The position numbers and the translations under genes were made by a program. Positions 8,691 through 18,665 of a DNA stretch of 23,480 nt are shown one piece after another; within the stretch, counting starts at the first letter, position 1; each line of letters opens with the position of its first letter. The notes under the pieces are model-generated. The model saw only the letters and a list, made by a program, of their open reading frames with translations. It was not told where the DNA came from and ran no database searches. This stretch comes from Physocladia obscura (taxonomy: Eukaryota; Chytridiomycota; Chytridiomycetes; Chytridiales; Chytriomycetaceae), in the NCBI GenBank assembly GCA_027596945.1, contig JADGJH010000255.1, positions 1-23,480 of the forward strand, read 5' to 3'.

Positions 8691-9300
8691 CTGTAAAGTA
8701 TGAAAAAACACTTTTTCATATATAGCGTCAAAATATGTTTGAGCTTTTGATCAGAAATAAAAGTGCCTGGAAAAATAAGGGAGAACGATAAAAGAAGCTC
8801 CACTAAATACAGTTATGGAGGACTGTATCATTTAAAAACTTATTTCAAAGTACTTCAATAGAGTACTCTTCATTCACAACGCTTTTGATAGTTTTTTCAT
8901 GGAGCTATTAGTGATATTTCTGTCCAGTAATTCTTGATTTAAGATACCTAAGAATTATCAGAGCTGTGCAATAAAAAAAATTCAGAAATTTTAAACCAAA
9001 AAGTTTACAAAGCCATTTGCATTCAAGCGAGCAACACACATGAATACAGCCGAATAAGGCTCTGTTTTGGAAAGCACAATACCAAAAACATAACAAAAAA
9101 ATTTTTAATTTGTTCCAATGTGGCAATCAGGGGAATCAAAAATTCATTTGAGTTCATTTTTTTGACCGCTTTTGTTAAATATCGGCCATTATTCAAGAAC
9201 GGTTCAAAAACTTATCAACATTGAGCTTAATCAGAAATCTTGCTATAAATTGGATCAAATCCGCCAATAATTTTTGACTTTAATTTTTATTGTTTGAATA
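8490..9300. other. AT-rich intergenic DNA
   Basis: Long T tracts at about 8620-8690 dominate. The minus-strand frame at 8908-9126 gives a Phe/Leu/Cys-rich string without domain, start context or splice signals, and I do not treat it as a gene. Confidence 0.5.
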
Positions 9301-9301
9301 G

Positions 9302-9417
9302 CTTTCGACAGTTGATGAAACTAGTAGTAGTGGTGGTGTAGGTAATGCAGTGGGTATTGGTATTGGCGGTATAGAATGGGCAGATTTAAGTGCACTCATC
9401 AATACTGTCGAGAAATA
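9302..9417 (+). other. orphan exon-like stretch ending in a stop
   Basis: One frame reads STVDETSSSGGVGNAVGIGI, then GGIEWADLSALINTVEK and TAA at 9415-9417. Composition and codons look like a protein C-terminus. It follows a T-rich tract and TAG at 9298-9300, which could be an acceptor; AG at 9310-9311 is another. No preceding exon in the plus-strand DNA upstream could be joined convincingly. It may be a remnant or the last exon of a gene whose other exons I cannot see. Confidence 0.3.
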
Positions 9418-9660
9418 ACACATATTTATTGTAGAACTGCCGAGATGCTTTGTTGGGAGAAGTCTTGGTCCAACACATTTTGTACCTCATCTATTCTGAT
9501 AATTCTGAATCAATTTCTCTCTCTGTTAATTAAGGCTGAAAAAGTAATTTATTTTTTCTTTGAAAACATTATTCAACGGTAGTATTTATGATATCTTTCA
9601 CCTATAGTATTTTTCACATCTCTTTGCACTCAAACTAACCACCAAAAAAAATCAAGCAAC
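9418..9660. other. intergenic, 3' of the Clr2-like gene
   Basis: AT-rich, with no supported gene. It holds the 3' untranslated region of the minus-strand Clr2-like gene that ends at 9661. Confidence 0.4.
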
Positions 9661-12595
9661 CTACTTCTGCTGTTGCCGCAGTTTCTTTCCAGAATACTTT
9701 CCCATTTGTAAGAACCGATAATACTTTTGAAATTCACACAATGTATGCTCGGTATCCAAAACGCGTAGTTCCGGAATACCCGAATATGTCACTCCCGACG
9801 CTGCTTCCAATTGTGCGAGATTGGAGCCTTCTCTGCCGAAATACTTGTTTATTTTTGCCGTTAGGGCGACGGCTGCTTCTTCGGTAGGTGGGAGACCGAG
9901 AAGAAATAATCCTGCTTTTGAACCAGGTCCGTTTGCGCAGAATGCCGGGTCGTCAGGGATTGCACCGTACATTACAGCGTCGTTCTAGACAAAATTAGAC
10001 GATTTTTGGTGCGTTAAAAAAAATATTTTTTTTACCGATTCCTGAAAAGCATGAAACCGTCCACAAAGCTCCAAATTCCTATGCGCAAATTCAAAAAATT
10101 CACGCTTTGTCACCGCCGGCACATGAACTGCAGTATTTGCCAAAATCAACCCTTCCATCGTCCACTCATTCTCATCAACAACTTGATCCAAAACAACAAG
10201 CTCACCATCACTACCGCCATCGTTGCTTTTAAAACAACCTCCAAAAATTCGGCAAGAATGTTCTTGGCTGACCTGCCAATTACTCCTTACAGCCTGCAGA
10301 ACAGACTGATCACTCGCCGACGAGATGAACACTTTCGGCCGATACATGAACCCCACGCGTTTCCATTCTCGTAGTTTCCGTTCCACCTGCGCGAGACTCG
10401 TCACGTATCCAACGTCGCTGATTGCCGCAATGTTGGACAGGTATCGGTGGAACCAAACGTTAAAAAGATACGCACTGTCCGTGCGCGGGTTGATGGATAC
10501 CGTGAATATGTTTGTAATGAGGTATTTTGAGGTGGCATCGTCTTCACGGCGGATGCAACAGAATCGATTGTCGTTGAAAATTGGGTCGCTTGTCCAAGGC
10601 GGGGGTGTATTTTTGGCGCGTTTTTGTTGGATTTTCCAGCGTTCTTTGATGTAGTAGATGAGTGTTTGGAATTCCGGTCTGACTGTGGTTGCTTCGAGGA
10701 GGTTTTCCAGGGATGGGAGAAGGTGGTTATTTTCGATACGAAAGTTTGCAACCGAGGATACGGATAATATTGAGCTCCCACTGCTGCTGTTACGAAAACT
10801 GATAGTGTTTTTACCGTGATAGTGTTTAGGTTTCTTCGATTTTTGGTTGCTTTCGGAAATGCTCTGATTGTGGCGGCGCCGGTGGTGTTTCTTTGATTTG
10901 GTTTTTTCCTGCTCATAATCACTAGTGCTAGAATCATCATATCCATCGTCGTCATCATCCCATACACTTAAGACTGCCTTGTTCATTTCGGCAGTTCTGG
11001 TCTGACTACCAACAACATCTTTGGTGACTTTTGGCGGCAAAATACATGCAAAAATATCATCATCGTCCTTGTCTTTGGCATTGGTCACCTCTTCCAAAGA
11101 ATCAAAATTATCAGAGGCATAGGAAACAATTTTTTTGTTCTCAGTATTGTCGTCCAAGTAATCAACATCATCAGTCATGTCCAAAAAAATGACAAAATTT
11201 CCAGAATCAGACAATTCAGAGTTCGAATCAACAAAATCATGAGTCACGTGATTTGTTTTAAAAAATTTGTCAGTTGCTGTTGAAAACTCTGTTTTCACAT
11301 TGATCTCTACTGCTGCTGCTGCTGCTGCTGCTGCAGTTTTTGTTTTTGTTGTTGCTGTCGTAATCGTTTTGCATACTTCCGATTCCGTATTAATTGTCTT
11401 TTCATTAATATCGTGGGAAGCATCTCCATCTATGGGAGGTGTACCGGCGATACTGTCTGAACGCTCCAGCGGTGGCGTGAGTTCAGTTTCAAGTTGCTGT
11501 TGTTTGAGTCTGGGAGTTGAACGGCGCAGTGGGTATCGTTTTGCTGCAGATTTCAAAGTTTCAGGAGAAGTCAGGTTTGAAATATTCCTGCGAGAACGAA
11601 CAGGGAGATTTGGTGTTTTGATTTCGCCTTTTGTGACGTCTTGTTTGATATCTTGTTTGATGTCTTGGTTGGAAGGCAGTTCAACAGGATCACGAGTATT
11701 CAACGGCTCTTTTTTCGATTTCCGTAGAGGTCGTTGATTGCAGTTCTTGCATTTGCAGATGATGTTGGCTATTGCGTTTTGGTGTAACGATGTCTCGTAG
11801 AGATATACTAGATGTGGCAAGAATTCGTTTGGACTGCAATTTTATTATATTCAAAAAAAAAAAAAAAAAAANNNNNNNNNNACGATTTACTCAGTCCTTT
11901 TTAGTCCGGTTTTTTTACTCTCTGCCCTCGATGTGCGCGCATATTTTTCTTTTTTACTCCTCTTGTCTTTTTATTGCTATTATTTATTGAATAATTCTGC
12001 TCGTTTTTTTCTTTTCACGCACTTCGCTCGTTATACAAACCTTCTAAAGCGAGAACCAGATGGATGCCCAAACAAATATCTATCAAATAATCTTTGAGAG
12101 GCGCGCATCTGTGAAAACAAAACATATCCGTCGGGAATCACGTCCGTAATGGTATCGCCGTTTAATATAACCTTAGAAGCATTGGGAAGGGCCCTGAATG
12201 GAAGAGAATAGAAATTCGATGTTAACGGCAGCCACTGACAAAGGTAAATGCAGTCCGCAAAAAACTGATTGACTAAACTCGTTCAATAGTTGGGTCAGCT
12301 TCTCGACCCAGGCTGCAGGATCGAGTTCATTCCAGCCCTTTCCATTGGGATGCACAAACGGAACTGCGTCCGAACGAAGAAGAAACGGCGGAGCAGCAGA
12401 AATTGAATTTAGCAATAAAGCGGTATTAATGATTGGAATTGGGATCGGAATTGGGATTGGCGGAGACGACACGGCGGAAGTTAATTTAGTGATGGATTCT
12501 TCAAAAGAATACTCCAGCCAGAGTGGTGGATACGCGTCGTGCAAGTCGATAGCAGCAGACGTTCCAGTTGTTTCCGATGATTCGTTTGAATTCAT
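9661..12595 (-). CDS. clr2: Clr2-like (cryptic loci regulator 2) silencing protein
   Basis: Hand model on the minus strand: 12595-12240, 12193-12041, 11833-10036, 9984-9661. This gives 2631 nt and 876 aa. Introns are 46 nt, about 207 nt (holding the 10-N gap) and 51 nt; all are GT..AG and in phase. Joining exons 2 and 3 across the gap gives PDGYVLF (139-145), DRYLFGHPSG (156-165) and RFRSPNEFLPHLVYL (167-181), followed by CKCKNC (196-201). These are the signature of the Clr2 N-terminal domain of fungal silencing (SHREC-type) factors, so a heterochromatin role is inferred. The remainder is Asp/Ser/Lys-rich with basic patches and a poly-Ala run. A more globular region (about 580-770) and a C-terminal 108-codon exon match nothing I can name. 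An Ile-Pro repeat lies near residues 45-57. The exon-1 to exon-2 splice is the least certain. The start is the first ATG, 77 bp from the upstream gene's stop. Confidence 0.7.
11308..11336 (-). repeat. CTG/CAG microsatellite encoding poly-Ala
   Basis: Eight consecutive GCA-type codons on the minus strand of the Clr2-like gene give an Ala run between a Thr/Lys-rich segment and VEINVKTEF. It is a slippage-prone low-complexity insert, not a domain. Confidence 0.7.
11834..12040 (-). other. intron 2 of the Clr2-like gene containing the assembly gap
   Basis: The donor is GTTTGT at 12040-12035, after the exon end TTTAGAAG. The acceptor is TTGCAG ending at 11834. Ten Ns at 11872-11881 follow a 19-base A run. 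The true length across the gap is unknown, but since both splice sites are present the coding sequence need not be interrupted. Confidence 0.65.
11872..11881. other. assembly gap (10 N)
   Basis: The only ambiguous bases in the window, next to an A homopolymer. A fixed run of ten often stands for a gap of unknown size. Confidence 0.95.
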
Positions 12596-12672
12596 TTTGG
12601 AACACAAAAAACAGTCGTATTTCCCTTTCTCCCTTTGCGATCTTTGCAAATAAAAACATTTATTCAATAATA

Positions 12673-13151
12673 TCACAGCTTTCCGACACCGCGTTGGAAG
12701 TGAATGTTGCGCCACTGCGAGTTGGTGGTTGAGCGGGCCCAGATGCGCGTTTCGCTGATTTCGGACACGACGGGTTTTCCGTTGGCATCGAGGGCTTGCG
12801 TCAGACGCACGTACGCACAAAGTGCAGCCGTGCGATCGGCCGAGAGAAACCGCACGAAAGGCTGCACCAGGGTGGTTGTTTTCCTGCTTTTAACCGATTC
12901 TGGTGGTGAAGCTGGGTCTTGCGGAAAGTAAAACCGGTGAAAGTCAAGTCCGCCAACAAGATGCGAGCCAGCCTCAGGCTCAAAACACGTCAAGTCTTTG
13001 CAAGTAAATATCTCTGATTAACAACCCGCTTTTATACTAATAATAACTCACCCTCACTCACAAGTGCTGTGTACGTTGCCCAGTCTCCGGTGACGATTGC
13101 GTCAAGCAGCTTCTTGTTTGCTTCAAGTACTGCTATAAGTTCTGGTTCCAT
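12673..13151 (-). CDS. stand-alone CaMKII association-domain-like (SnoaL/NTF2 fold) protein
   Basis: Two exons, 13151-13052 and 12995-12673, flank a 56-nt intron (GTGAGT..AAAG) and encode 140 aa. The whole protein matches the calcium/calmodulin-dependent kinase II association-domain family of the NTF2-like fold. Helix-rich MEPELIAVLEANKKLLDAIV (1-20) leads into TGDWATYTALVSEDLTCFEP, EAGSHLVGGLDFHRFYF, a flexible Pro/Ser segment, ALCAYVRLTQALDANGKP, SETRIWAR and WRNIHFQRG. In animals this domain sits at the kinase C-terminus and forms oligomeric rings. Here no kinase domain is present and the length equals the domain alone, so an oligomerising or small-ligand role is inference. The start is the first ATG and gives the usual N-terminal helix. 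It lies in a same-strand row between the Clr2-like gene and the 13272-14348 gene. Confidence 0.85.
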
Positions 13152-13271
13152 AGTGTCAATTTGGTTTTCTGTTCAGGCTTTTTTGTCACTCACTGATGGC
13201 GTCATTTTCAGATAACAGACTGTCCGAAAATTATGAAAAAGTGCACAATAAAAGTTGAAAAAAAGAAAATA

Positions 13272-14348
13272 TCACTTTGAACGATCCCCTAGCAACGATC
13301 TTTTTTCAACAAGACCGTTATCATCCGCAAATCCAACAAACAAGGCATCGCTTTTTCCCCACACCGTCTTATTTCTTTTCCAAGATAATCCGCCAACATC
13401 ACTGCTCTCCCATAACCCGTCAATCTTAGAATCGCGGCACAATTCTTCAGCAAGTTTTCTTCTTTCATCATTGTTACCGCCGCCGCGACCGCCATTTGTC
13501 TTTGTCGCTGAACTAACTGTCTGCGCAACGATATGCGAAACCACAGCTTTTGTTGAATTTAAGGTCGCGTTCAAAAGTGACTGTTGATTTTGTGGATATG
13601 CCACTGCAATTTTAACATTATTTCCCGTAGTGTTGCTACCACCACTCTTTTTCGTTGTCATTGACGATGCCGGCAAAACCCCATCTTCACCGCAGCTAGT
13701 GCTGTTGTTCCTGTTTCCAAATGTGTAAGAATCTTCTGAGTACGACGAGGAAGGCTTGTATCCATATGGTGTGGGTTGTCGCGGTAAATTTGAATTAGAA
13801 ATAGCCACCATTGACGTGATTGCCTCAGAAACTCTGCCTGGTGAAATAATGTTTGCGAAGAGATTCGAAGCTTCAGGAATTATTGATCGAATTGAGTCAG
13901 CAATGATTGTTTGTGAAGATGCTGCTTTCGACGATGAAAACGAGGGTGATACGCGTTGCTTCGGGCTTATTGTTTTTTGCTTCTGTTGATTTTTTGGTGG
14001 TGGGCAAAAAAACGCGTCGAATATCATGGCGCCAACTTGATTTATCTTGTTTTGTGGCTGCGGCGGCTGTGGTAGTAGTGGCACTGTAGCTACACTACAA
14101 TAACGTGATTGTTGAGCAAAATAGTCGGCTGATGAAGGGTCAAAGCAAGTGATTGACGGTGTTGCTGGGACTGCTTTTGATGCTCCTGATTTTGCTGAAA
14201 CTACACGCGATAACGACGATTTTAACTCAACAGTTGCTTCCACTGTCGAGATGCTTTTCAATTCTTTTCTTTCTTCAGCCCCTGGAGCAAAGCCAAATGA
14301 ATCCCAAAACGAATCGCCGTCGCAACTTACTTTTTTTCTGGTGCTCAT
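13272..14348 (-). CDS. Ser/Asn-rich protein of unknown function
   Basis: A single open frame of 358 aa from the ATG at 14348 (MSTRKKVSCDGDSFWDSFGF); an in-frame ATG at 14387 would add 13 residues. The N-terminus has an aromatic motif (FWDSFGFAPG), followed by Ser/Ala-rich sequence, a Pro/Gln patch (LPQPPQPQNK), then long low-complexity Ser/Asn/Thr stretches and GGRGGGNN. A more ordered C-terminal part (about 295-358) contains RRKLAEELCRDSKIDGLWES and LSWKRNKTVWGKSDALFVGF. There are no transmembrane segments or Cys clusters. I do not recognise a family. Antisense frames over the same DNA are shadows. It diverges from the F-box gene across about 330 bp. Confidence 0.65.
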   Translation of the reverse strand: MSTRKKVSCDGDSFWDSFGFAPGAEERKELKSISTVEATVELKSSLSRVVSAKSGASKAVPATPSITCFDPSSADYFAQQSRYCSVATVPLLPQPPQPQNKINQVGAMIFDAFFCPPPKNQQKQKTISPKQRVSPSFSSSKAASSQTIIADSIRSIIPEASNLFANIISPGRVSEAITSMVAISNSNLPRQPTPYGYKPSSSYSEDSYTFGNRNNSTSCGEDGVLPASSMTTKKSGGSNTTGNNVKIAVAYPQNQQSLLNATLNSTKAVVSHIVAQTVSSATKTNGGRGGGNNDERRKLAEELCRDSKIDGLWESSDVGGLSWKRNKTVWGKSDALFVGFADDNGLVEKRSLLGDRSK

Positions 14349-14678
14349 TTTTCTTTCCTTTTTCTTGTCAATCCCAAATAAAAACATGCAGTGCACAGAT
14401 TTTCAATTGCGGAAATTCAGAATATTAAATACTTCGTGATAAAAATGCCACCAATCCTTTTTTTTTTTTTTGAGTACCAAGCAAGACTTTTCAGTGCTTT
14501 ACTGTAATACCTTCCGGACTGAAAAAAGCAATCAAAGCTTAGTAGAGAATTTAAGTGACATTTTAAATTTCGCAACACCCCTCGAAATATATTCAAAAAT
14601 AATTTCCCAATGTCAAGTCACTGAAATTGTCATTCGTTTCATGATTTCAGAATTTCAAATCAAACGACAAAACGGAAA
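14349..14678. promoter_or_regulatory. divergent promoter region of the Ser-rich and F-box genes
   Basis: Both flanking genes start here and run outward. It contains a T run at 14459-14471. A plus-strand frame at 14470-14682 begins at a non-ATG codon and overlaps the F-box start, so it is not counted as a gene. No specific site can be named. Confidence 0.45.
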
Positions 14679-16198
14679 ATGATCATTGAAGACAAAGTGG
14701 AACGGGCAATTTCGCTGTATCGCGAAGCAAGCGTTTGTGAACGCGAAGGTCGTCTGGGCGACGCATTGGCAAAGTTCAGACAAGCCACGCGCATCGGTAA
14801 AACACAACAATACTCGCCGATTTACATGAATATTTCTGTTTGACAAGTTCACAAAGAACCCGACATCGATCGCATCATTCGAAACAGGACACACTATGAA
14901 CAACGGCAACAACGCCACCACCGCCTCGTAGAAACTGAGGGTGAGAAGATCGTTGAAAAGAAGAACAAAAGTGCTGTTTCCTCTGACGGAGAGGAAGATT
15001 TGCAAGCACAAAATTATTACACTTTCGGAACTGTTGAGCAAGACACACCGCTATTATTGAATGGAAACAGCCTTGCGAATGGAATGGCAGCGTTGTTACT
15101 TCCGGATGAAGAGTATAATCGAGTTCCAACAGACTCAAGGTTGAGTGTTTTCAAAAGTTATTTTATTCAACATTAAAACGCAACAAAGATTCAACCCAAA
15201 AAACCAAGCAATCCCGACCCCAATTTCAAAACTTCCCTCTGAAATCATTACCCACCTTATCCGGTGGTCTCTCGTCCTCGACTTTTCTTCGCTCCCCGAA
15301 ATCGCGTCAACGTGCAAGTATTTTCACCACCAAACATTGACGCAAGCGCTCTGGCGATGGCTGTGTCGCAAACACTATACCGCAAACAATATTTTGAATA
15401 CAAGTGTTGTCATGTTAAATGCGCAGCTGGCACAGAAGTATCGCAAGTGCTGGTTGACGCTGTGGATTGAGAAACCCAGGCCGAGTTTGGAGGGGTTGTT
15501 TATTTCGCGGGTGAATTATATTCGACAGGGAGTTGGTGAATCATATTCGAATCCATTTTTGGTTGTTACTTATTTTCGGTAAAAGCGAAATTTTAATACA
15601 ATCAACTTGTAACTTTTTTTCTTTGTTTTGTTTATTTACAGGTACCTTCGTCTATTTGCAGACGGATCAATGCTACTCTGGACAACAAGCGTTGAGCCTT
15701 CGAAGGCGTTGAAAGATTTGAACGGGATTATGGAAATTCCAAACCACACATATTCACTGGAACTCGCGCTTGGCAGAAAGAAAAATCTTTCCAAAAAAGA
15801 GGCACGAGAGAAAGCAGCGTCAGTGGCTGCTTTGAAAGGTCTTTTGTTTGGGTCTTGGAGGTTGGAGGATGATGTATTGGTTATGAATTCTACAGGTTTT
15901 TTAAAACTAAATTTTTTTGTTTCTTTATTTAAAATATTTTTTTCTCTTTCTCTCTTTTTATTATGACTATTATTTCATTCTATTTTGTCTAATGTATCTT
16001 TTTTTTCAAGACGGCGAAAATCGATTTCATTATAAACTCTCATTTTCAAGCACCCGTCGAGGCAACCACAACAAATTAAACTGGATTGATTTCTATTACT
16101 ACAATAAACATCAACCAGATTGCACCACACAAATCAAGAGCGAACAAAGGCCTTTTGTGTTTAGCAAAGTCAGGTCTTGGAAACGTGTTTCTTTTTAG
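14679..16198 (+). CDS. HRT3: F-box protein of the FBXO9 / Hrt3 family
   Basis: A predicted substrate adaptor of an SCF (Skp1-cullin-F-box) ubiquitin ligase. Hand model: 14679-14796, 14848-15139, 15189-15578, 15642-15895, 16011-16198. This is 1242 nt and 413 aa, with four GT..AG introns of 51, 49, 63 and 115 nt in consistent phase. Residues 1-45 form the TPR-like helix pair of this family (ISLYREASVCEREGRLGDAL, then FRQATRI). A charged linker follows. The F-box is at about 150-195 (ISKLPSEIITHLIRW..LPEIASTCKYF..LWRWLCRKHY). The family's C-terminal domain begins with RPSLEGLFISRVNYIRQG, then VVTYFRYLRLFADGSMLLWT, and ends in a beta-rich stretch to KVRSWKRVSF. All expected parts and the usual length are present, so it looks intact. 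The start is the first ATG and opens directly into the TPR-like helix. Confidence 0.9.
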
Positions 16199-16557
16199 AA
16201 AAAAAAATATAAATTTGTCGGTTATACTTGACCTGTGCCTTGCTAAATAAAAAATAAATATAAGATAAAATAGATACTGTTGCAATATTTAATACACTCA
16301 GCAGCTAATTAGTTAAAATAAAATTTTTATTTATCGACTGATATTAAAACTGTATTTTTTCTTCATTGAACCAATCCAAACTAGGCATAACAGTTGACTG
16401 TTGTTTCTGCTGTTTTTTTAGAAAAACTGAAACGACAGCAGGAATTTTGCGCAGACTGTTAGTTTGAATGCAAAACTGTCGAATGATAGCATAGATATTG
16501 CACATGCAAGTTCATAATATTTTGTTAGTGAGTCTAAATTGGGCAAATCGGTTTGAA
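16199..16557. other. intergenic, 3' of the F-box gene
   Basis: AT-rich sequence with AATAAA-like signals around 16244-16260 that fit polyadenylation of the F-box transcript. No gene seen. Confidence 0.45.
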
Positions 16558-16887
16558 GATAGTTCACATTAAACAGACCGTACTATGGCGGATGGACCGC
16601 GTACATTTATTACATCTTGATCAATTTAGTTAGCTTTGTGTGGGGTGTTGGAACTTCCAATTGACGCAACTTACATTTACAACTTAAATTTTTTAGTGGA
16701 TGGCGTGTACTGGATATTGACGCCAATTTCCCCTGTGCAGGCGCAAAATCCGAAGGACGCTGAGTGGTGTGAAGTTAATGATGAGAACATGATTCTGCCA
16801 GGAAATAAGGTCCCTGAATGGGACATTATTGCGACTGGGTATGAAAGTGAGGTTAACACTAACACAGATGCGAAATCAAATTTTTAA
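16558..16887 (+). other. membrane-protein-like exon pair, possible gene remnant
   Basis: After an in-frame stop near 16557, one frame reads RPYYGGWTAYIYYILINLVS and FVW. A GT at 16642 and TTTTTTAG ending at 16693 would remove 52 nt and continue in phase as VDGVYWILTPISPVQAQ, NPKDAEWCEVNDENM and on to a stop at 16885-16887. The first part is hydrophobic and aromatic like a membrane helix; the second is acidic with Trp. Neither frame has an ATG, and the upstream GTGAGT..ACAG pair (about 16510-16575) creates a stop at the junction. So it is either a remnant or the 3' end of a gene whose earlier exons I cannot place. Family not recognised. Confidence 0.35.
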
Positions 16888-17047
16888 ACCAATTTGGTAA
16901 TCTCAACTCTAGAATTCAACTCCCTCATGAATTTTTGAAGTAGAAACTAATGACATCTTTTTTATGTTTGATATTTGTTTTTATCTGAATTCAAAACATA
17001 GTTGGCTTATCAAAGCCAAGATTTTCACAAAATAAAAATACAGAAAA

Positions 17048-17725
17048 ATGAGATTCTCATACATCCTAACTTCGATCATAACATGGATAGCGGTGTCATC
17101 GTGTGCCCACCCCGGACAAGTTCATGGCATTCAAAATAGGGAGATCCACGAGTTTGCACAAGTCTACCGTGAAGTCAATCGTCGTTCGTTAACTGATGCT
17201 TGCGACAACAATCTGGAGGCACGGGATTATGTAAATTCCGTTATTCAAAGACGCAAAGGAAAAATTGAGATGTTACGCAAAGAAGTTGCAGCCAGAAGTA
17301 AAGAGAGCCCTCTTCCCATTCTCAAAGAGGAAGTTTTTTGGTTCTTCTCACTGACAATTTTCAATGATTTACATTGCAGAACGTGATTCGGCGTCTGTTC
17401 TCGCAAAATCGCATAAATCCTCCAAGACTGGGGTGACGCAATCTTCTAATGCCACAGCAGTTTTTGGGACTTCAGTTGCGTGCATCCTGCAGCCTGAAGT
17501 CACTTATGGCCCTTATTACGTTTCCGGTGAATACATCAGACATGACATGAGAGAGTCACAACTTGGAGTGGATTTGTATGTTGATGTGCAGGTTATAGAC
17601 ACAAGTAGTTGTACAACTATTCCAGGAATTTACATTGAACTTTGGCATTGCAACTCCACGGGAGTTTATTCAGGAGTGGTTGCCAGTGGAAACGGTAATT
17701 CAGCAGATACTTCAAACTTGGTCAG

Positions 17726-17756
<31 letters not shown>

Positions 17757-18450
17757 GTCTCTCTTCTTTTTCTTTTTTCTCTCACTATACGTATCTTATT
17801 CTACCTCCCTCATGCGGTATGTAATTTAACAGAACGCAACATTTCATCGTGGATTGTTTAAAACAAATTCGGATGGAATTGCTCAAGGTATCACAAAATT
17901 TCCTGGCCACTACACTGGTCGAGCCTCACATATTCACGTCATAGCACATATGAATGGAACGATTCTGGCAAATAACACTTACATATCAAATAATTACGCA
18001 CATATTGGGCAAATATTTTTCGACCAGGATTTGATTTCGTCCGTCGAAGCCACCAGTCCATACAGCACAAACACACAACAACTCACTACAAACTCAAAAG
18101 ACAATCTGCTTGCTGAAGAAACCGGAAACTCGTTTGATCCGATTGTTCAGTATGTCTGGTTGGGAGATTTTGTGTCCGATGGGATATTTGCTTGGATTAG
18201 TATTGGTGTCAACACGCAGTATAATCAAGCAGTTAGTCCTGCTGCGTACTTGACAGCGCATGGAGGAGTTGCGAATGCGAACGGTGGGTTTTTTGGACCA
18301 GGTGGTGGCGTGCCATCTGTTGCGGGAGCTGTTGTAAGTGTGCTAGTATTATTAGCGCTTGGAGGATTGGCATGGTACAAGGGTGCAGATATCAAAGATT
18401 TTGTAGCAAAGCGTTGGGATCAGTTGCCGTTCCAACGTTTGAAAGAATGA
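17048..18450 (+). CDS. extracellular intradiol ring-cleavage dioxygenase-like protein with C-terminal membrane segment
   Basis: Predicted non-haem Fe(III) dioxygenase of the intradiol family, which opens catechol-type aromatic rings between the two hydroxylated carbons. Exons are 17048-17297, 17380-17720 and 17833-18450 (402 aa); introns of 82 and 112 nt are in phase. Residues 1-20 form a signal peptide (MRFSYILTSIITWIAVSSCA). After a charged linker the catalytic domain has TYGPYYVSGEYIRHD (125-139), ELWHCNSTGVYSG (170-182), HRGLFKTNSDG and FPGHYTGRASHIHV (220-233). Tyr180, Tyr224, His230 and His232 sit where the four iron ligands are expected, so activity is plausible. A Gly-rich stretch precedes a hydrophobic segment (about 358-378) and a basic tail ending RLKE. 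That suggests a surface-anchored enzyme facing out, perhaps for lignin- or tannin-derived phenolics; the substrate is inference. An alternative last exon may exist downstream. Confidence 0.85.
17727..17792 (+). repeat. CT-rich microsatellite in intron 2 of the dioxygenase gene
   Basis: Runs of TC dinucleotides and T-rich pyrimidine sequence lie between the donor GTCAGT at 17721 and the acceptor TTTAACAG ending at 17832. This explains why the intron is longer than most in the window. Confidence 0.7.
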
Positions 18451-18515
18451 ACAAGAGAAAGAAAAATACTAAGAATGAGCTTTTTTTTCAAATTTTCTTT
18501 CAATACCCCATAAAG

Positions 18516-18665
18516 TTGTATACTGCATTAAAAAATAAGGCAGTTTCAAAAACGACCGAAGTAGAAAGCAAAGTGGAAGCTGCTGGAATTGGCGATTTGG
18601 ACTCGCCCGTCGTGATCGAAACGCCAACAATTGAAGGCGACCAGCTGCAGCTGAAATTATACTAA
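18516..18665 (+). other. candidate alternative 3' exon of the dioxygenase gene
   Basis: Downstream of the stop at 18450, one frame reads LYTALKNKAVSKTTEVESKV, then EAAGIGDLDSPVVIETPTIE and a stop at 18663-18665. It has the coding look of an acidic tail. TACTAAG at 18467-18473 is a strong branch-site match, followed by a pyrimidine tract and AAAG at 18512-18515. A phase-0 donor GTAGCA lies within exon 3 right after IKDF. Using this pair would replace the tail VAKRWDQLPFQRLKE by the longer acidic one. A second pair (GTTTGA after CCGTTCCAAC, and GGCAG further down) is also in phase. Confidence 0.4.

Noticed and set aside
8908..9126. 72-codon Cys/Phe-rich minus-strand frame
   Set aside because: No ATG context, domain, homologous motif or splice pattern; expected by chance in AT-rich DNA.
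10401..10967. 188-codon minus-strand frame within the Clr2-like gene
   Set aside because: Overlaps the longer in-phase exon in another frame and has no independent support.
11267..11737. 156-codon plus-strand frame
   Set aside because: Antisense to the Clr2-like exon; its Ala/Val runs come from the CTG repeat.
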